A stretch of 64,000 nucleotides of DNA from Candidatus Poribacteria bacterium (GTDB lineage: Bacteria > Poribacteria > WGA-4E > WGA-3G). Positions 34,224-43,106 of this stretch are shown here, piece after piece. The stretch's first letter is position 1, and each line of letters opens with the position of its first letter. The notes below the pieces were generated by a model. That model had not been told where the DNA came from. It was given only the letters and a program-made list of their open reading frames with translations, and did not search any database. The stretch lies in NCBI GenBank assembly GCA_022822085.1, contig JAJECK010000104.1:1-64000 (forward strand). The letters run 5' to 3'. The position numbers and the translations under genes were made by a program.

Positions 34224-36965
34224 TTAACCAACAGATGCTATTTCCAAATGTCCTTTCCAATGTGCATTTAACATCTTATTTAGGAGTTGGTGTTCGGCTT
34301 TTTCTAACTTAGGGTCGTGTTTGATCAGTTCCATCGCTTCAGTCTTTGCAGTTTCCAATAAGGTCGCATCACTGATAATATTTGCTATCTTGAATTTAGG
34401 CAGTCCTGACTGACGAGTCCCAAAGAATTCACCTGGGCCTCGGATATTCAAATCCTCTTCAGCGATTTCAAATCCGTTGTTTGAGCGCACCATCACCTGA
34501 ATCCTACGGAATGATTCATCTGTTTTGGGTGTTGCTACAAGGTAGCAATAGGATTTATCGCTGCCTCTGCCGACTCTACCGCGTAACTGATGTAGCTGCG
34601 CTAATCCGAATCGTTCGGCATTTTCTATCACCATTAATGTTGCATTTGGAACATCAATACCTACTTCTATTACCGTAGTAGCAACTAATATATCAAGTTC
34701 TTTGGCATTAAAACTCGACATCACTTCCTGCTTTTCTATTGACTTCATCTGTCCGTGAAGTAACCCCACGCGTAATTGTGGGAAGACATCTTTTTGTATA
34801 TGTTCTGCCATACTTGTCGCAGCTTTTAGTTCCTCCATCTTTTCAGATTCTTCAACAAGTGGATAGACAACATAAGCTTGTTTACCGCTACGGACTTCCC
34901 GTTGGATTTTCGTATACAATTCACTACGATCCTTTTCTTTTACCCAACGAGTATCAACCTTTTGTCTTCCAGGAGGCATCTCATCTATAACAGATATGTT
35001 CAGATCACCATAAATTGTAAGAGATAGTGTTCTTGGTATAGGAGTAGCAGTCATAACTAACACATCGGGTTCATATTCCACTTCATTGTTATTATTAGTT
35101 GGTGATGATTTGGCTTTTCCCATGAGAGTCGCTCGTTGCATCACACCAAATCGGTGTTGTTCATCTATAATGACGAGCCCAAGTTCGTGAAATTCCACGC
35201 CTTCCTGTATCAACGCTTGTGTTCCAACTATGATGTCTGCTGAACCATTAGAGATTGCAGATAATGCCTCTTCGCGTTCTGATTTTGACAGATCACTCTT
35301 GAGAAGAACTACCTGGACATCAAGTGGCGTTAATAACGACGAAAGATTTTGGTGATGTTGTTCTGCAAGGATTTCTGTCGGAACCATAATTGCACCTTGA
35401 TACCCGTTCTGGATCGCACATAAAAGTGCCATCGCTGCCACGGCAGTTTTACCAGAACCGACATCTCCCTGAATCAGTCGGTTCATTACTCTTTGACTTT
35501 GCATGTCATTTTGGATTTCATTAAACACCCTTTTTTGTGCGTTGGTTAGCTTAAACGACAAGGAATTAACAAATCTCCTCAAAAGTGAATTGCTGTCTTG
35601 CCTTGCAGTCTCAATCTCAAATTGGATGCCTTTTTGTGATGTCCTGTTGTCTTTCCGCATCTCCATACCAAGACTTAACAGAAAGAATTCATCAAAAGCA
35701 AGACGACGTTGTGCAGCAGCTCTATGTGCATCTGATGTAGGAAAATGGATTTCGTTAATTGCTTCTTGCCTATCAATCAATTTGTGTTTATTCCGTAAAG
35801 AGAAAGGTAAGATTTCTGGGATTTCATCTCCATGTTGGTCTAAAGCATTCCGGACTGCCGCCCGTACCAGCTTTGCTGTAAGTTTGGCAGTAAGTGGATA
35901 TTTTGGTACAATTCGTTTTGTGTGTATCAGGTTCTCTTCATCAAATATCTCAAATTCATAATCTGTCGTTTGAATCTCATTGTAACGTCTGCTGAATTTA
36001 CCGCTGATCACAACTTCAGTATCAGTCGGGAGGATTGACTTTATATACCCTATCCGCCTGCCAAAGTTCACCAATATCGCAACGCCAGTGCCATCGTATA
36101 TTGAAACTTTACCAATACTTTTCCCACCTTTCTTTATTGGTGGAGTTGTAACATGATTGACAACTCTACCCTGAATTGTCTCAGGTTCACCATCTTCTCT
36201 TCTACCAACGCTATATATTTCCACTGTCTTGGATCTATCTATATAATCTCTCGGGTAGTATTCCAGCAATCCACCAACCGTTCGGATATCTATTTCTTCC
36301 TCTATTATTTCCGCACGTTTAGGACCAATTCCCTTCACAAATTGGAGTGAATTATTGAATATATCAAGTGATTCTATATCTGTTGAAACAGGTGTATCCC
36401 CAATCAAAACAGGAGGGTTATTTTCGTCATTCCTCTCTTTTTGAGTTTCAGTATTTGTATCAAAGGGAAATAGGTTATCTTCGGAATTATGTCTTTGAGT
36501 TTCGGTAGGCGATATATCAGGAGTCTGTTCTCTTTCTTGTGGAACATTCATATCCTGAAACAGTGGTAAGCTCTCACTATGATTTACAGGTGTTTGTTTA
36601 GTTTGTTTTTTATCAACACCTTTATCTATTTTATCAGTATTTGTCTGTAATTGTTCCTTATCTTCAGTAGAGGATGCATATTGTATTAGATTACCTGATA
36701 TTGCTGCCTCAATTAGGTCAGTTGCTTTTTCTATGGCACTTTTCCGTTCAATAGGTGACATACCTGAGTAGTTGTCAAATAAACCTATAACGTCATTGAG
36801 AAACTGTGTTTGCTCGGACGTAAGTTTTAGTTTTCTTGCATTCTCTACCCAAAGTTGAACATAAGCTTCCAACCCATTGATTACTACATCATCCTGACAA
36901 CCTTTACGGATTTCTTGTTGAAATGGACGGGTAATAGTAGACAAAATCTTATTTAATTCGTTCAT
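34224..36965 (-). CDS. recG: ATP-dependent DNA helicase RecG
   Basis: A 913-residue protein from the ATG at 36965, preferred because AGAAGGA lies about five bases upstream; an ATG at 36980 has a weaker site. The N-terminal extension (about 1-200) is unusual and has a low-complexity Gln/Thr/Asp/Asn-rich part (about 100-195). The wedge domain starts with FVKGIGPKRAEII (about 209). Walker A is GDVGSGKT (500-507), DEQH is at 601-604, motif VI is QLRGRVGRG and the RecG-specific C-terminal helical hairpin is present. It remodels stalled forks and Holliday junctions. It overlaps the preceding gene's end by 17 bases. Confidence 0.95.
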   Translation of the reverse strand: MNELNKILSTITRPFQQEIRKGCQDDVVINGLEAYVQLWVENARKLKLTSEQTQFLNDVIGLFDNYSGMSPIERKSAIEKATDLIEAAISGNLIQYASSTEDKEQLQTNTDKIDKGVDKKQTKQTPVNHSESLPLFQDMNVPQEREQTPDISPTETQRHNSEDNLFPFDTNTETQKERNDENNPPVLIGDTPVSTDIESLDIFNNSLQFVKGIGPKRAEIIEEEIDIRTVGGLLEYYPRDYIDRSKTVEIYSVGRREDGEPETIQGRVVNHVTTPPIKKGGKSIGKVSIYDGTGVAILVNFGRRIGYIKSILPTDTEVVISGKFSRRYNEIQTTDYEFEIFDEENLIHTKRIVPKYPLTAKLTAKLVRAAVRNALDQHGDEIPEILPFSLRNKHKLIDRQEAINEIHFPTSDAHRAAAQRRLAFDEFFLLSLGMEMRKDNRTSQKGIQFEIETARQDSNSLLRRFVNSLSFKLTNAQKRVFNEIQNDMQSQRVMNRLIQGDVGSGKTAVAAMALLCAIQNGYQGAIMVPTEILAEQHHQNLSSLLTPLDVQVVLLKSDLSKSEREEALSAISNGSADIIVGTQALIQEGVEFHELGLVIIDEQHRFGVMQRATLMGKAKSSPTNNNNEVEYEPDVLVMTATPIPRTLSLTIYGDLNISVIDEMPPGRQKVDTRWVKEKDRSELYTKIQREVRSGKQAYVVYPLVEESEKMEELKAATSMAEHIQKDVFPQLRVGLLHGQMKSIEKQEVMSSFNAKELDILVATTVIEVGIDVPNATLMVIENAERFGLAQLHQLRGRVGRGSDKSYCYLVATPKTDESFRRIQVMVRSNNGFEIAEEDLNIRGPGEFFGTRQSGLPKFKIANIISDATLLETAKTEAMELIKHDPKLEKAEHQLLNKMLNAHWKGHLEIASVG

Positions 36966-38376
36966 GTTTTTCCTTCTCATACTTCTTCAAAAAAATATCA
37001 CCACTATCTCGTTGACTGTTGCTCCAGATGACAGATATCGTTCCATTACCAACAGGGACTACAAATGGTGGAAAATGTTCTCCTTTGCTTGTTGATACAG
37101 GTATTCCTTCATCATCCCATAATAAATTTCCATCTAAATCTATTTTTTGGCAATAGATAGAATCAACGCTCTTTTCACCATAATCACCCCGAAAATCTAA
37201 CCAAGCAATAAAGATATGATTATCAGCGGATCTAACAATAAAAGGTCTATCTTGATTACCGCCTACTGTGCAAATAGGTATTCCATTTTCCTTCCAGACT
37301 AATGAACCATCAGCACGGATCCGTTGTGCATATAGGTCAGAATAGATGTCACGTTCATCACTCCATACAACAAATGCGCCACCTTCTCCATCGTCCACAA
37401 TTGCTGCATTTTTTTGAATGCCGTCAGCAGTACATATTGGTATACCTTTCTCTTGCCATAACTTGCTACCGTCAGATGAAATACGTTGCGCGTAGAATTG
37501 ATCGTTTATGAAATTCTCATAGACCTGCCACACAACGATGATGCCGCCTTTTCCATCAGTAACAGCAAGAGGAACACCTTGCATACCATCTTTTGGCGTG
37601 ACAAGGAGGGGTGTATCCCATAACGGTTTACCATCATAACTAAATCTAAATGCCATGATATGCCATTCATCAGAACCAATAACATCCCACCAAACTATAA
37701 AAAATCCATCTTTTCCACCTGAAATCAAAATCGGATTACTTTGAAGTGACTCTGACTGATAAACAAGCATCCCATCGTGTTCCCATAAGGTTTGCCCTTC
37801 TGAATTTACACGTTGAATATATAGGTCTTGGAATTCTGTGCTTCTTCTTTCGTCTTCCCAAACGAATATAGCACCGTCTTCTTCATCACTCAAAATCGCT
37901 TGTGTGGATTGGTCAGCAGTATTTGTACATATAGGTATCGCATCTTTTCCCCATAGAGTTTCTCCATCAATACTGACAGCTTGCGCGTAGATGTCCCAAT
38001 TACTTCTCACCCGTCTATCATTCCAAACTACAATTGCATGTGTGTCATATCCCACCATCCGCAATCGTCTTTGATTAAATGGTGCGATTGAAAGTGGAAT
38101 ACCGTTCTGATTCCACATTGCAGTATTCTTTTCGTCCACACGTTGAGCATATACATCCCAATCCTTGCCGGTCCTATAATCCTCCCACACAATTATAATC
38201 CCACCTTTTCCGTCTGGTACTCCTTGCGGAAAAAGTTGACCATCTACCGCATTAGCAACAGTAATATCAGCAGATGTCATTGTAGTCAGAAAAAGGGTGA
38301 AAAGAACGACTGTGCATGATAAGACCAAAACAGTTGACAGGCAATTTAGTCTTTGAATAGTGTTTTGGGAGTCCAT
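36949..38376 (-). CDS. Secreted repeat (beta-propeller-like) protein of unknown function
   Basis: A 475-residue protein from the ATG at 38376; a TTG at 38421 would add 15 residues and deepen the overlap with sixA. The N-terminal hydrophobic stretch (about 10-36, ending TSAD) is a signal peptide. About seven repeats of roughly 55 residues follow, each with the pattern (I/V)VW-D-R--D-Y-AQR-(D/S)-DG--LW---GIPI. This suggests a beta-propeller with WD/YAQR strand motifs. No enzymatic motif was seen. It overlaps sixA by 31 bases and recG by 17 bases, so the three form a compact transcription unit. Confidence 0.75.
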   Translation of the reverse strand: MDSQNTIQRLNCLSTVLVLSCTVVLFTLFLTTMTSADITVANAVDGQLFPQGVPDGKGGIIIVWEDYRTGKDWDVYAQRVDEKNTAMWNQNGIPLSIAPFNQRRLRMVGYDTHAIVVWNDRRVRSNWDIYAQAVSIDGETLWGKDAIPICTNTADQSTQAILSDEEDGAIFVWEDERRSTEFQDLYIQRVNSEGQTLWEHDGMLVYQSESLQSNPILISGGKDGFFIVWWDVIGSDEWHIMAFRFSYDGKPLWDTPLLVTPKDGMQGVPLAVTDGKGGIIVVWQVYENFINDQFYAQRISSDGSKLWQEKGIPICTADGIQKNAAIVDDGEGGAFVVWSDERDIYSDLYAQRIRADGSLVWKENGIPICTVGGNQDRPFIVRSADNHIFIAWLDFRGDYGEKSVDSIYCQKIDLDGNLLWDDEGIPVSTSKGEHFPPFVVPVGNGTISVIWSNSQRDSGDIFLKKYEKEKHERIK

Positions 38377-38843
38377 AAATTGACCAAGTTTCCTTTTGTG
38401 GTTAAATCCAACGTTTTCCAATCATCAATAGGGAGTTCAAAGTGTGCAATTGCAGCAGTAGGCATCTGATGTATTTCGCCTGATAGGTATGAAACAAGTT
38501 GTTCCATTGTTGGGTTATGTCCAACTACCATTACAGACTGATATTTGTTGGATTGTGTCCTTAAATTTTCATAATAAACACCTGAAGATGCATGGTATAG
38601 GTTATCTAAACGGATGATTTTGCCATTATATCCACACGCTTTCGCAACTTTTTTTGCGGTTTTTCTCGCCCTTTTCGCTGATGAGGTGAGGATACGATCA
38701 GGTAGGACACCAGTTTGTTTTAGGTGTCCCCCAATCCGCGGGGCATCTCGTTTACCACGTTTGTTTAATGGACGGTCATAATCAGATAGTGCTGGATTAT
38801 CCCAACTGGATTTTGCATGTCGTAGGATAAGAAGGGTTTTCAT
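38346..38843 (-). CDS. SixA-like histidine phosphatase family protein
   Basis: A 165-residue phosphoglycerate-mutase-fold protein with the RHG-type motif in LILRHAKSSWD (residues 5-15, catalytic His at about 9). The second catalytic His is in VVGHNPTMEQL (about 106-116). SixA enzymes dephosphorylate phosphohistidine on phosphorelay or PTS proteins; target unknown. It is the first gene of the run leading to recG. Confidence 0.9.
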   Translation of the reverse strand: MKTLLILRHAKSSWDNPALSDYDRPLNKRGKRDAPRIGGHLKQTGVLPDRILTSSAKRARKTAKKVAKACGYNGKIIRLDNLYHASSGVYYENLRTQSNKYQSVMVVGHNPTMEQLVSYLSGEIHQMPTAAIAHFELPIDDWKTLDLTTKGNLVNLWTPKTLFKD

Positions 38844-38882
38844 GTTTTTTATATGTCTGTCGTAAGTTTAGAAAGTGTTTAT

Positions 38883-39048
38883 AACGTGAGTTTGATAAGA
38901 GGATAGACAGACTCCTCTTAAAGTCCCCTTGATAAGGGGGATTTAGGAGGTTAAACACTGAAATAGCGACTTCTAACCCCCTAACCCCCTTATCAAGGGG
39001 GGAATGCGTCTGTCTTATCAAAATTGAATTCTTTTATCAAACTGGCGT
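38883..39048. repeat. Inverted-repeat element, family C, near-complete copy
   Basis: Starts AACGTGAGTTTGATAAG and ends TTATCAAACTGGCGT, with internal CCCTTGATAAGGGG and CCCCTTATCAAGGGGG arms as in 34052-34221. It separates the MDR dehydrogenase 3' end from sixA. Confidence 0.85.
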
Positions 39049-39058
39049 GTTTATAGAA

Positions 39059-40069
39059 TTATATTTGTGTCCAATCCATAATGACACCTAAATATTTGTC
39101 TTTATGGTCAGTCAAACCATCGTAAGCAGATTGTGCATCTTCTGGGTTGATGACATGGGTGAGTAACTCCTCAACCTTGAATTTACCATCCTTAATGAGA
39201 GCATGGACAATTTGTGAATTCCGTTCAAGTGAATGTTTTGATTCACCTGAATGCATTGTTGGATACACCCATTCATGTGCGCTCTTCAACGTTATTGCTC
39301 CTCTACCAATAAGATGTGTATAATTGAATATATCAGTAACATTCGTAACATATTCACCGCGCGGTGAACCGAGTAGGATTACCTCACCCTTATGTCCTGT
39401 CAGTTGATACGCCAGTTCAACGAGACGCGGGTTACCAATGGCTTCAACGGTTACATCCGCTTTATGTCCACCTGTTAGAGTTTTGACCCGTTCGTGTACA
39501 TCTTCTTCGTCAGGATTTATCAGGTGTTGTATACCACATTTACGTGCGATTTCTAAACGTTCAGGAACTCGTTCTACGCTTATAACGTTCATCCCTGCTA
39601 AGTTGAAGATTTGGGAAGCTGAATTACCTACTAATCCTAAACCGATAATTACAACCGAATCACCGAATTCTGCAGATGAAACCCGTAGAGATGTCATTGC
39701 TACCGTTGCCATACGGATAAACGGGACCAACTTGGTGCCAATCTCTAAAGGTGGTTTGAACGACAACATAACCGAGGTAGATTTTACTATAGAAGCGTGT
39801 GAAGAGTAACAGTAAGCAAAATCTCCCACTTCACATTTTGTCACTTGATCCCCTACCTTAAGGACTTCCCCAATAGCCGTATAACCAGATCCGTGTGGAA
39901 ATCGGACACCACTTTCTAAGCCAGTATAGCCTGCCCCTTCTGTCCCCGGACTTATTAAGCTATAATGTGTCTTGAGTAGTATTTGGTTCGGAGCAAGTGT
40001 TTCGTCAAGTTCAAAATCATCCAACGTTGCTTTACGTTTTTCAGGCATAATTATCTGTTTGCCTTTCAT
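39059..40069 (-). CDS. Zinc-binding-type medium-chain dehydrogenase
   Basis: A 336-residue MDR protein from the ATG at 40069 (AGGTG about seven bases upstream; a GTG three codons earlier is possible). The GroES-like domain has SLISPGTEGAGYTGL (about 41-55) instead of the usual catalytic-zinc CGTD motif, like the BchC or threonine-dehydrogenase-like sugar-ring group. The Rossmann motif is IIGLGLVGNSA (about 141-151). The substrate is unknown. Downstream in a minus-strand series of sarcosine-oxidase-like, PhyH and creatininase genes, but 115 bases separate it from the nearest. Confidence 0.82.
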   Translation of the reverse strand: MKGKQIIMPEKRKATLDDFELDETLAPNQILLKTHYSLISPGTEGAGYTGLESGVRFPHGSGYTAIGEVLKVGDQVTKCEVGDFAYCYSSHASIVKSTSVMLSFKPPLEIGTKLVPFIRMATVAMTSLRVSSAEFGDSVVIIGLGLVGNSASQIFNLAGMNVISVERVPERLEIARKCGIQHLINPDEEDVHERVKTLTGGHKADVTVEAIGNPRLVELAYQLTGHKGEVILLGSPRGEYVTNVTDIFNYTHLIGRGAITLKSAHEWVYPTMHSGESKHSLERNSQIVHALIKDGKFKVEELLTHVINPEDAQSAYDGLTDHKDKYLGVIMDWTQI

Positions 40070-40193
40070 ATACAACACCTCATCATGATATTATTCTTTT
40101 GTATCGGATGCCCTATAATAACAGGTATAGGTAGAATTGTCAATCTGTTCTTCAAATGAAAACTACGTATGATGTTAGAGACTATAAATTGGA

Positions 40194-41330
40194 TTAAACT
40201 TCATGCGTCTTTCTACTAATAGAAAATGGACTGATGTCAAAATCGGTTTTACTTCTCATTGCCAAGTCCCCCATAATGCGCCCCACAAGAGAACAAAACT
40301 TAAATCCGTGTCCTGAAAAACCAGCTGCGATTAGAATATCTTCACACTCAGGGTGTGTGTCTATGATGAAATCTTCGTCAGGTGTTTCTGTATAAAGACA
40401 AACTTCAGCATGTGTAGATTTACCAAGTCCCGGGATACGTTCTTTTACGTAGGTATCTATGTGTTCAATATAATCTGCATCGGGTTGCCGATTACATTCA
40501 TCGGGTGGATAGGCCTGTCCCATTCCGTGTCTTGCCACTTTTGCACCGTTCTTTCCAAAATATGAGATACCGTAGATAAATTCACCGTCATCTGTAATTT
40601 CTGTGAAAACAGGATAATTGTTGGGTAGAAACATCTCTGTATTAGTGGGTTTGTAATAGCACACTTGCTGCTTGGTTACCGTAAGTGGAAGGTTAAGAGT
40701 TGAAAGTAGAGAGGAAGTCCACGCACCCGCTGTAACAATAACTTTTCTTCCGAGAAAATTATCCTTTTCAGTATGAATGGTAGGAACATCTGTTTGCCAA
40801 TCAATCCGCTTCACAGATGTGTTTTCACGGACAATCGCACCGTTTCGTTCTGCTAACTGTAAATGCGTTAACACACATTCAGAGGCATAGAGAAAACCGG
40901 TATCCTTTTGCCAGAGAATATCATAGTCATGTGGAACTTGGAATTGTGGGAACCGTTTAGACAAATCTTTTAAATTCCACCATTCATAATTGACTCTCGC
41001 TTCATCTAAACTTTCACTAACTGCTTTAGTATATTGATTTCCCTTTTTGCCTATACTGATACTGCCAGAAATAAATAGCAGTTCCTTATTTGACTCTGAT
41101 TCAAGGTTACGCCATTCTTCATAAGCTGTTTTCATCAATTTGGTGTAGAAAGGTTTGTCGTAGAAGAAGCGTATAATCCGAGTTTCACCGTGTGAACTGC
41201 CGAATGTATGTCCGCGCTGGAACTGTTCTAAAACAAGTACATCCGCACCTGATTTTGCTATATGGTAGGCTGATGCACTCCCCATGCCGCCTGCACCGAT
41301 GACGATTGCATCATAGATGTGAGAACTCAT
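40194..41330 (-). CDS. Monomeric sarcosine oxidase / N-methyltryptophan oxidase-like FAD enzyme
   Basis: A 378-residue DAO-fold flavoenzyme. The FAD-binding GAGGMGSASAYHIA (about 12-25) is followed by an ELEQF-like acid at the strand end. HGETRIIRFFY (about 48-58) is the family's arginine-rich loop. The Cys in VCLYTETPDEDFIID (about 315) is positioned like the covalent flavin Cys of MSOX and SolA. It would oxidatively demethylate N-methyl amino acids to formaldehyde and H2O2. Together with the creatininase-family gene this hints at creatine/sarcosine-type methylamine use, but that is inference. Confidence 0.87.
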   Translation of the reverse strand: MSSHIYDAIVIGAGGMGSASAYHIAKSGADVLVLEQFQRGHTFGSSHGETRIIRFFYDKPFYTKLMKTAYEEWRNLESESNKELLFISGSISIGKKGNQYTKAVSESLDEARVNYEWWNLKDLSKRFPQFQVPHDYDILWQKDTGFLYASECVLTHLQLAERNGAIVRENTSVKRIDWQTDVPTIHTEKDNFLGRKVIVTAGAWTSSLLSTLNLPLTVTKQQVCYYKPTNTEMFLPNNYPVFTEITDDGEFIYGISYFGKNGAKVARHGMGQAYPPDECNRQPDADYIEHIDTYVKERIPGLGKSTHAEVCLYTETPDEDFIIDTHPECEDILIAAGFSGHGFKFCSLVGRIMGDLAMRSKTDFDISPFSISRKTHEV

Positions 41331-41386
41331 TTATTTTCTTATATGATGTTTTGTCCAGAATGAATTGACATTAAAAAAGAATAAAT

Positions 41387-42148
41387 TTAATGAGACAATG
41401 GGTATGGATTTGGGACTGATGTAAAATTATGATGTTTGTCTTCTCCACGCAACAAAATAGGTTTCCAAGGTCGTTTCAATGAATTGTCTTCTGCTTGTCT
41501 GATTGATGGAGAGATGTATCGGATTGTCAATCCGCAACGTCTACGCGTAGAATGGTTTGGTAAGCTGCCGTGAATTATCATACCGTGATGAATTGACATC
41601 TCACCCGCTTGTAGAATCAAATCAACTGCTGTATCTGCTTCATCTTCTGTTACAGGAACTTCCTGATTGATACTCAGTAGATTCCCCTCCTGATCAGATT
41701 TCCCATGTTCTTGGACACCTTTGTGATGGCTACCTGGAATCACCTGCATACATCCATTACCAACATCACTATCATCAATAGCATACCAGGCGGTGACAGC
41801 GTCAGGTGGTTCGAGTCCCCAATAAGTCACATCTTGATGCCAAGCAACGAATTTCTCACGGGGTCCATACTTGCAGAAAAAATGTGTTGCTAAGAGCATC
41901 ACGTCTGGTCCGATAAGTTCTTCAATAACATCAAGAATTTTTGGAAGCGTTGATATTTTCCAAATAAACTCATAGTCAAAATGCCAATCAATGAGTCCAA
42001 TTTCGCATTTTTCTTTCCCAACTTCTGCTTCTAATGCATCATATTCGTTCCTGTAAGTTAATGCTTGCGTATCATCTGCTACGCGAATTCCTGTTAAGTA
42101 TCCCTCTTTTTGATAAGTAGTTAAGAGTTGTCCATTTGTTGATTTCAT
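41387..42148 (-). CDS. Phytanoyl-CoA dioxygenase (PhyH) family protein
   Basis: A 253-residue Fe(II)/2-oxoglutarate oxygenase of the PhyH family. The iron triad is visible as H104-x-D106 (WHQDVTYW) and a distal His at about 193 (MIIHGSLPNHS). An Arg for 2-oxoglutarate follows in TRRRCGLTIRYI. GAGGACATCAC precedes the ATG. Such genes are numerous in Poribacteria and their substrates are mostly unknown. Between the sarcosine-oxidase-like and creatininase genes, 13 bases from the latter. Confidence 0.92.
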   Translation of the reverse strand: MKSTNGQLLTTYQKEGYLTGIRVADDTQALTYRNEYDALEAEVGKEKCEIGLIDWHFDYEFIWKISTLPKILDVIEELIGPDVMLLATHFFCKYGPREKFVAWHQDVTYWGLEPPDAVTAWYAIDDSDVGNGCMQVIPGSHHKGVQEHGKSDQEGNLLSINQEVPVTEDEADTAVDLILQAGEMSIHHGMIIHGSLPNHSTRRRCGLTIRYISPSIRQAEDNSLKRPWKPILLRGEDKHHNFTSVPNPYPLSH

Positions 42149-42161
42149 GTGATGTCCTCAA

Positions 42162-43049
42162 TTATTCAATTTCTGGTATTTTCCACTGGTGAAACCATAG
42201 AGAGTCTTCGGGTGGCGGTTCACTTGAATTTTGCATAGTTAGAAAGGTATTCAGGACGGGTTTGACTTGTTCAGTCCAAATCTGTTCAACTTTTCCAAAA
42301 GTCACTGGTTGACGGTCTGATATATTCAGTTGTGTATATTTCTCAAGCAATTCTTGCATTTTGTTCCCGAGCCACGTCACTTCATCGTTCACCATTCGTT
42401 CTCCAATGCGACGATCAGAGTCAAAAGCATTTCCACCCATTGCAAAGTGTGGACCGGGTTCGTCTTTATCTGGCATACGAGACATATCAACACAATCAGG
42501 TTCTAATGCCCACAACAGTGAAGTTTCAACTCTACCTGCGTGGTCAGCACCGTCGCCTTGGTTGCTGAACCCGATGTGGTTTGCCTCAAAATCTGGTAGT
42601 CCATATAGACGCATTGCGAAGTGGGGTTGAAGGACCTCAAGCAGTGTTTTGAGGTCTTGCCAGTTGGGTCCGTAATGTCCTGTGAGGAAAATAGCTGCAT
42701 GGAATCCGAGTGCATCGGCAGCACGCACATGATAGCATATATTCTTGAAATGTTGCCATGCTGGCATTGCAGTCATCCAACTCCGCACTTCACCGACATT
42801 CTGTTGTGCCCAATTCGCATAAGTTCCTGTTTCGTGGATGTGCCAATAATCTGGCGGTGCGACAATGCCGCCGTGTATCTGTGCAGTACGACATGCGATT
42901 GCGTGTGCTTTGAGTGCATCCAGGCCGACTGTGTTTTGTGGTCCGTGGGGTTCACAGAGACCGTAGGTGAAATAGACTGCTGGACAGTTTTCAAAAGCTG
43001 CTTCTAATTCATCTGGGAACATCCGTTCCCATTGCACTTCGTTTCGCAT
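42162..43049 (-). CDS. Creatininase-family amidohydrolase
   Basis: A 295-residue protein of the creatininase/ArfB fold. The metal motif is E33-P-H35-G with D44 downstream (LCEPHGPQNTVGLD); the second His of the common EQHGPH version is Gln here. FLTGHYGPN (about 117-125) supplies a further His, and the RVETSLLW block follows. It would hydrolyse a cyclic or linear amide such as creatinine, mycofactocin precursor or formamide; substrate unknown. GAGGAGATAGATC precedes the ATG. First gene of the creatininase-PhyH-sarcosine oxidase unit. Confidence 0.88.
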   Translation of the reverse strand: MRNEVQWERMFPDELEAAFENCPAVYFTYGLCEPHGPQNTVGLDALKAHAIACRTAQIHGGIVAPPDYWHIHETGTYANWAQQNVGEVRSWMTAMPAWQHFKNICYHVRAADALGFHAAIFLTGHYGPNWQDLKTLLEVLQPHFAMRLYGLPDFEANHIGFSNQGDGADHAGRVETSLLWALEPDCVDMSRMPDKDEPGPHFAMGGNAFDSDRRIGERMVNDEVTWLGNKMQELLEKYTQLNISDRQPVTFGKVEQIWTEQVKPVLNTFLTMQNSSEPPPEDSLWFHQWKIPEIE

Positions 43050-43106
43050 GATCTATCTCCTCGCTAACGCTAACGATTTGGTTGTTTGTATCACACGTTT
43101 ACTTCA

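Noticed and set aside
41800-41825. GGTTCGAGTCCCC resembling a tRNA T-arm
   Set aside because: It lies inside the well-supported PhyH gene in coding sense, with no matching acceptor stem or anticodon arm around it.
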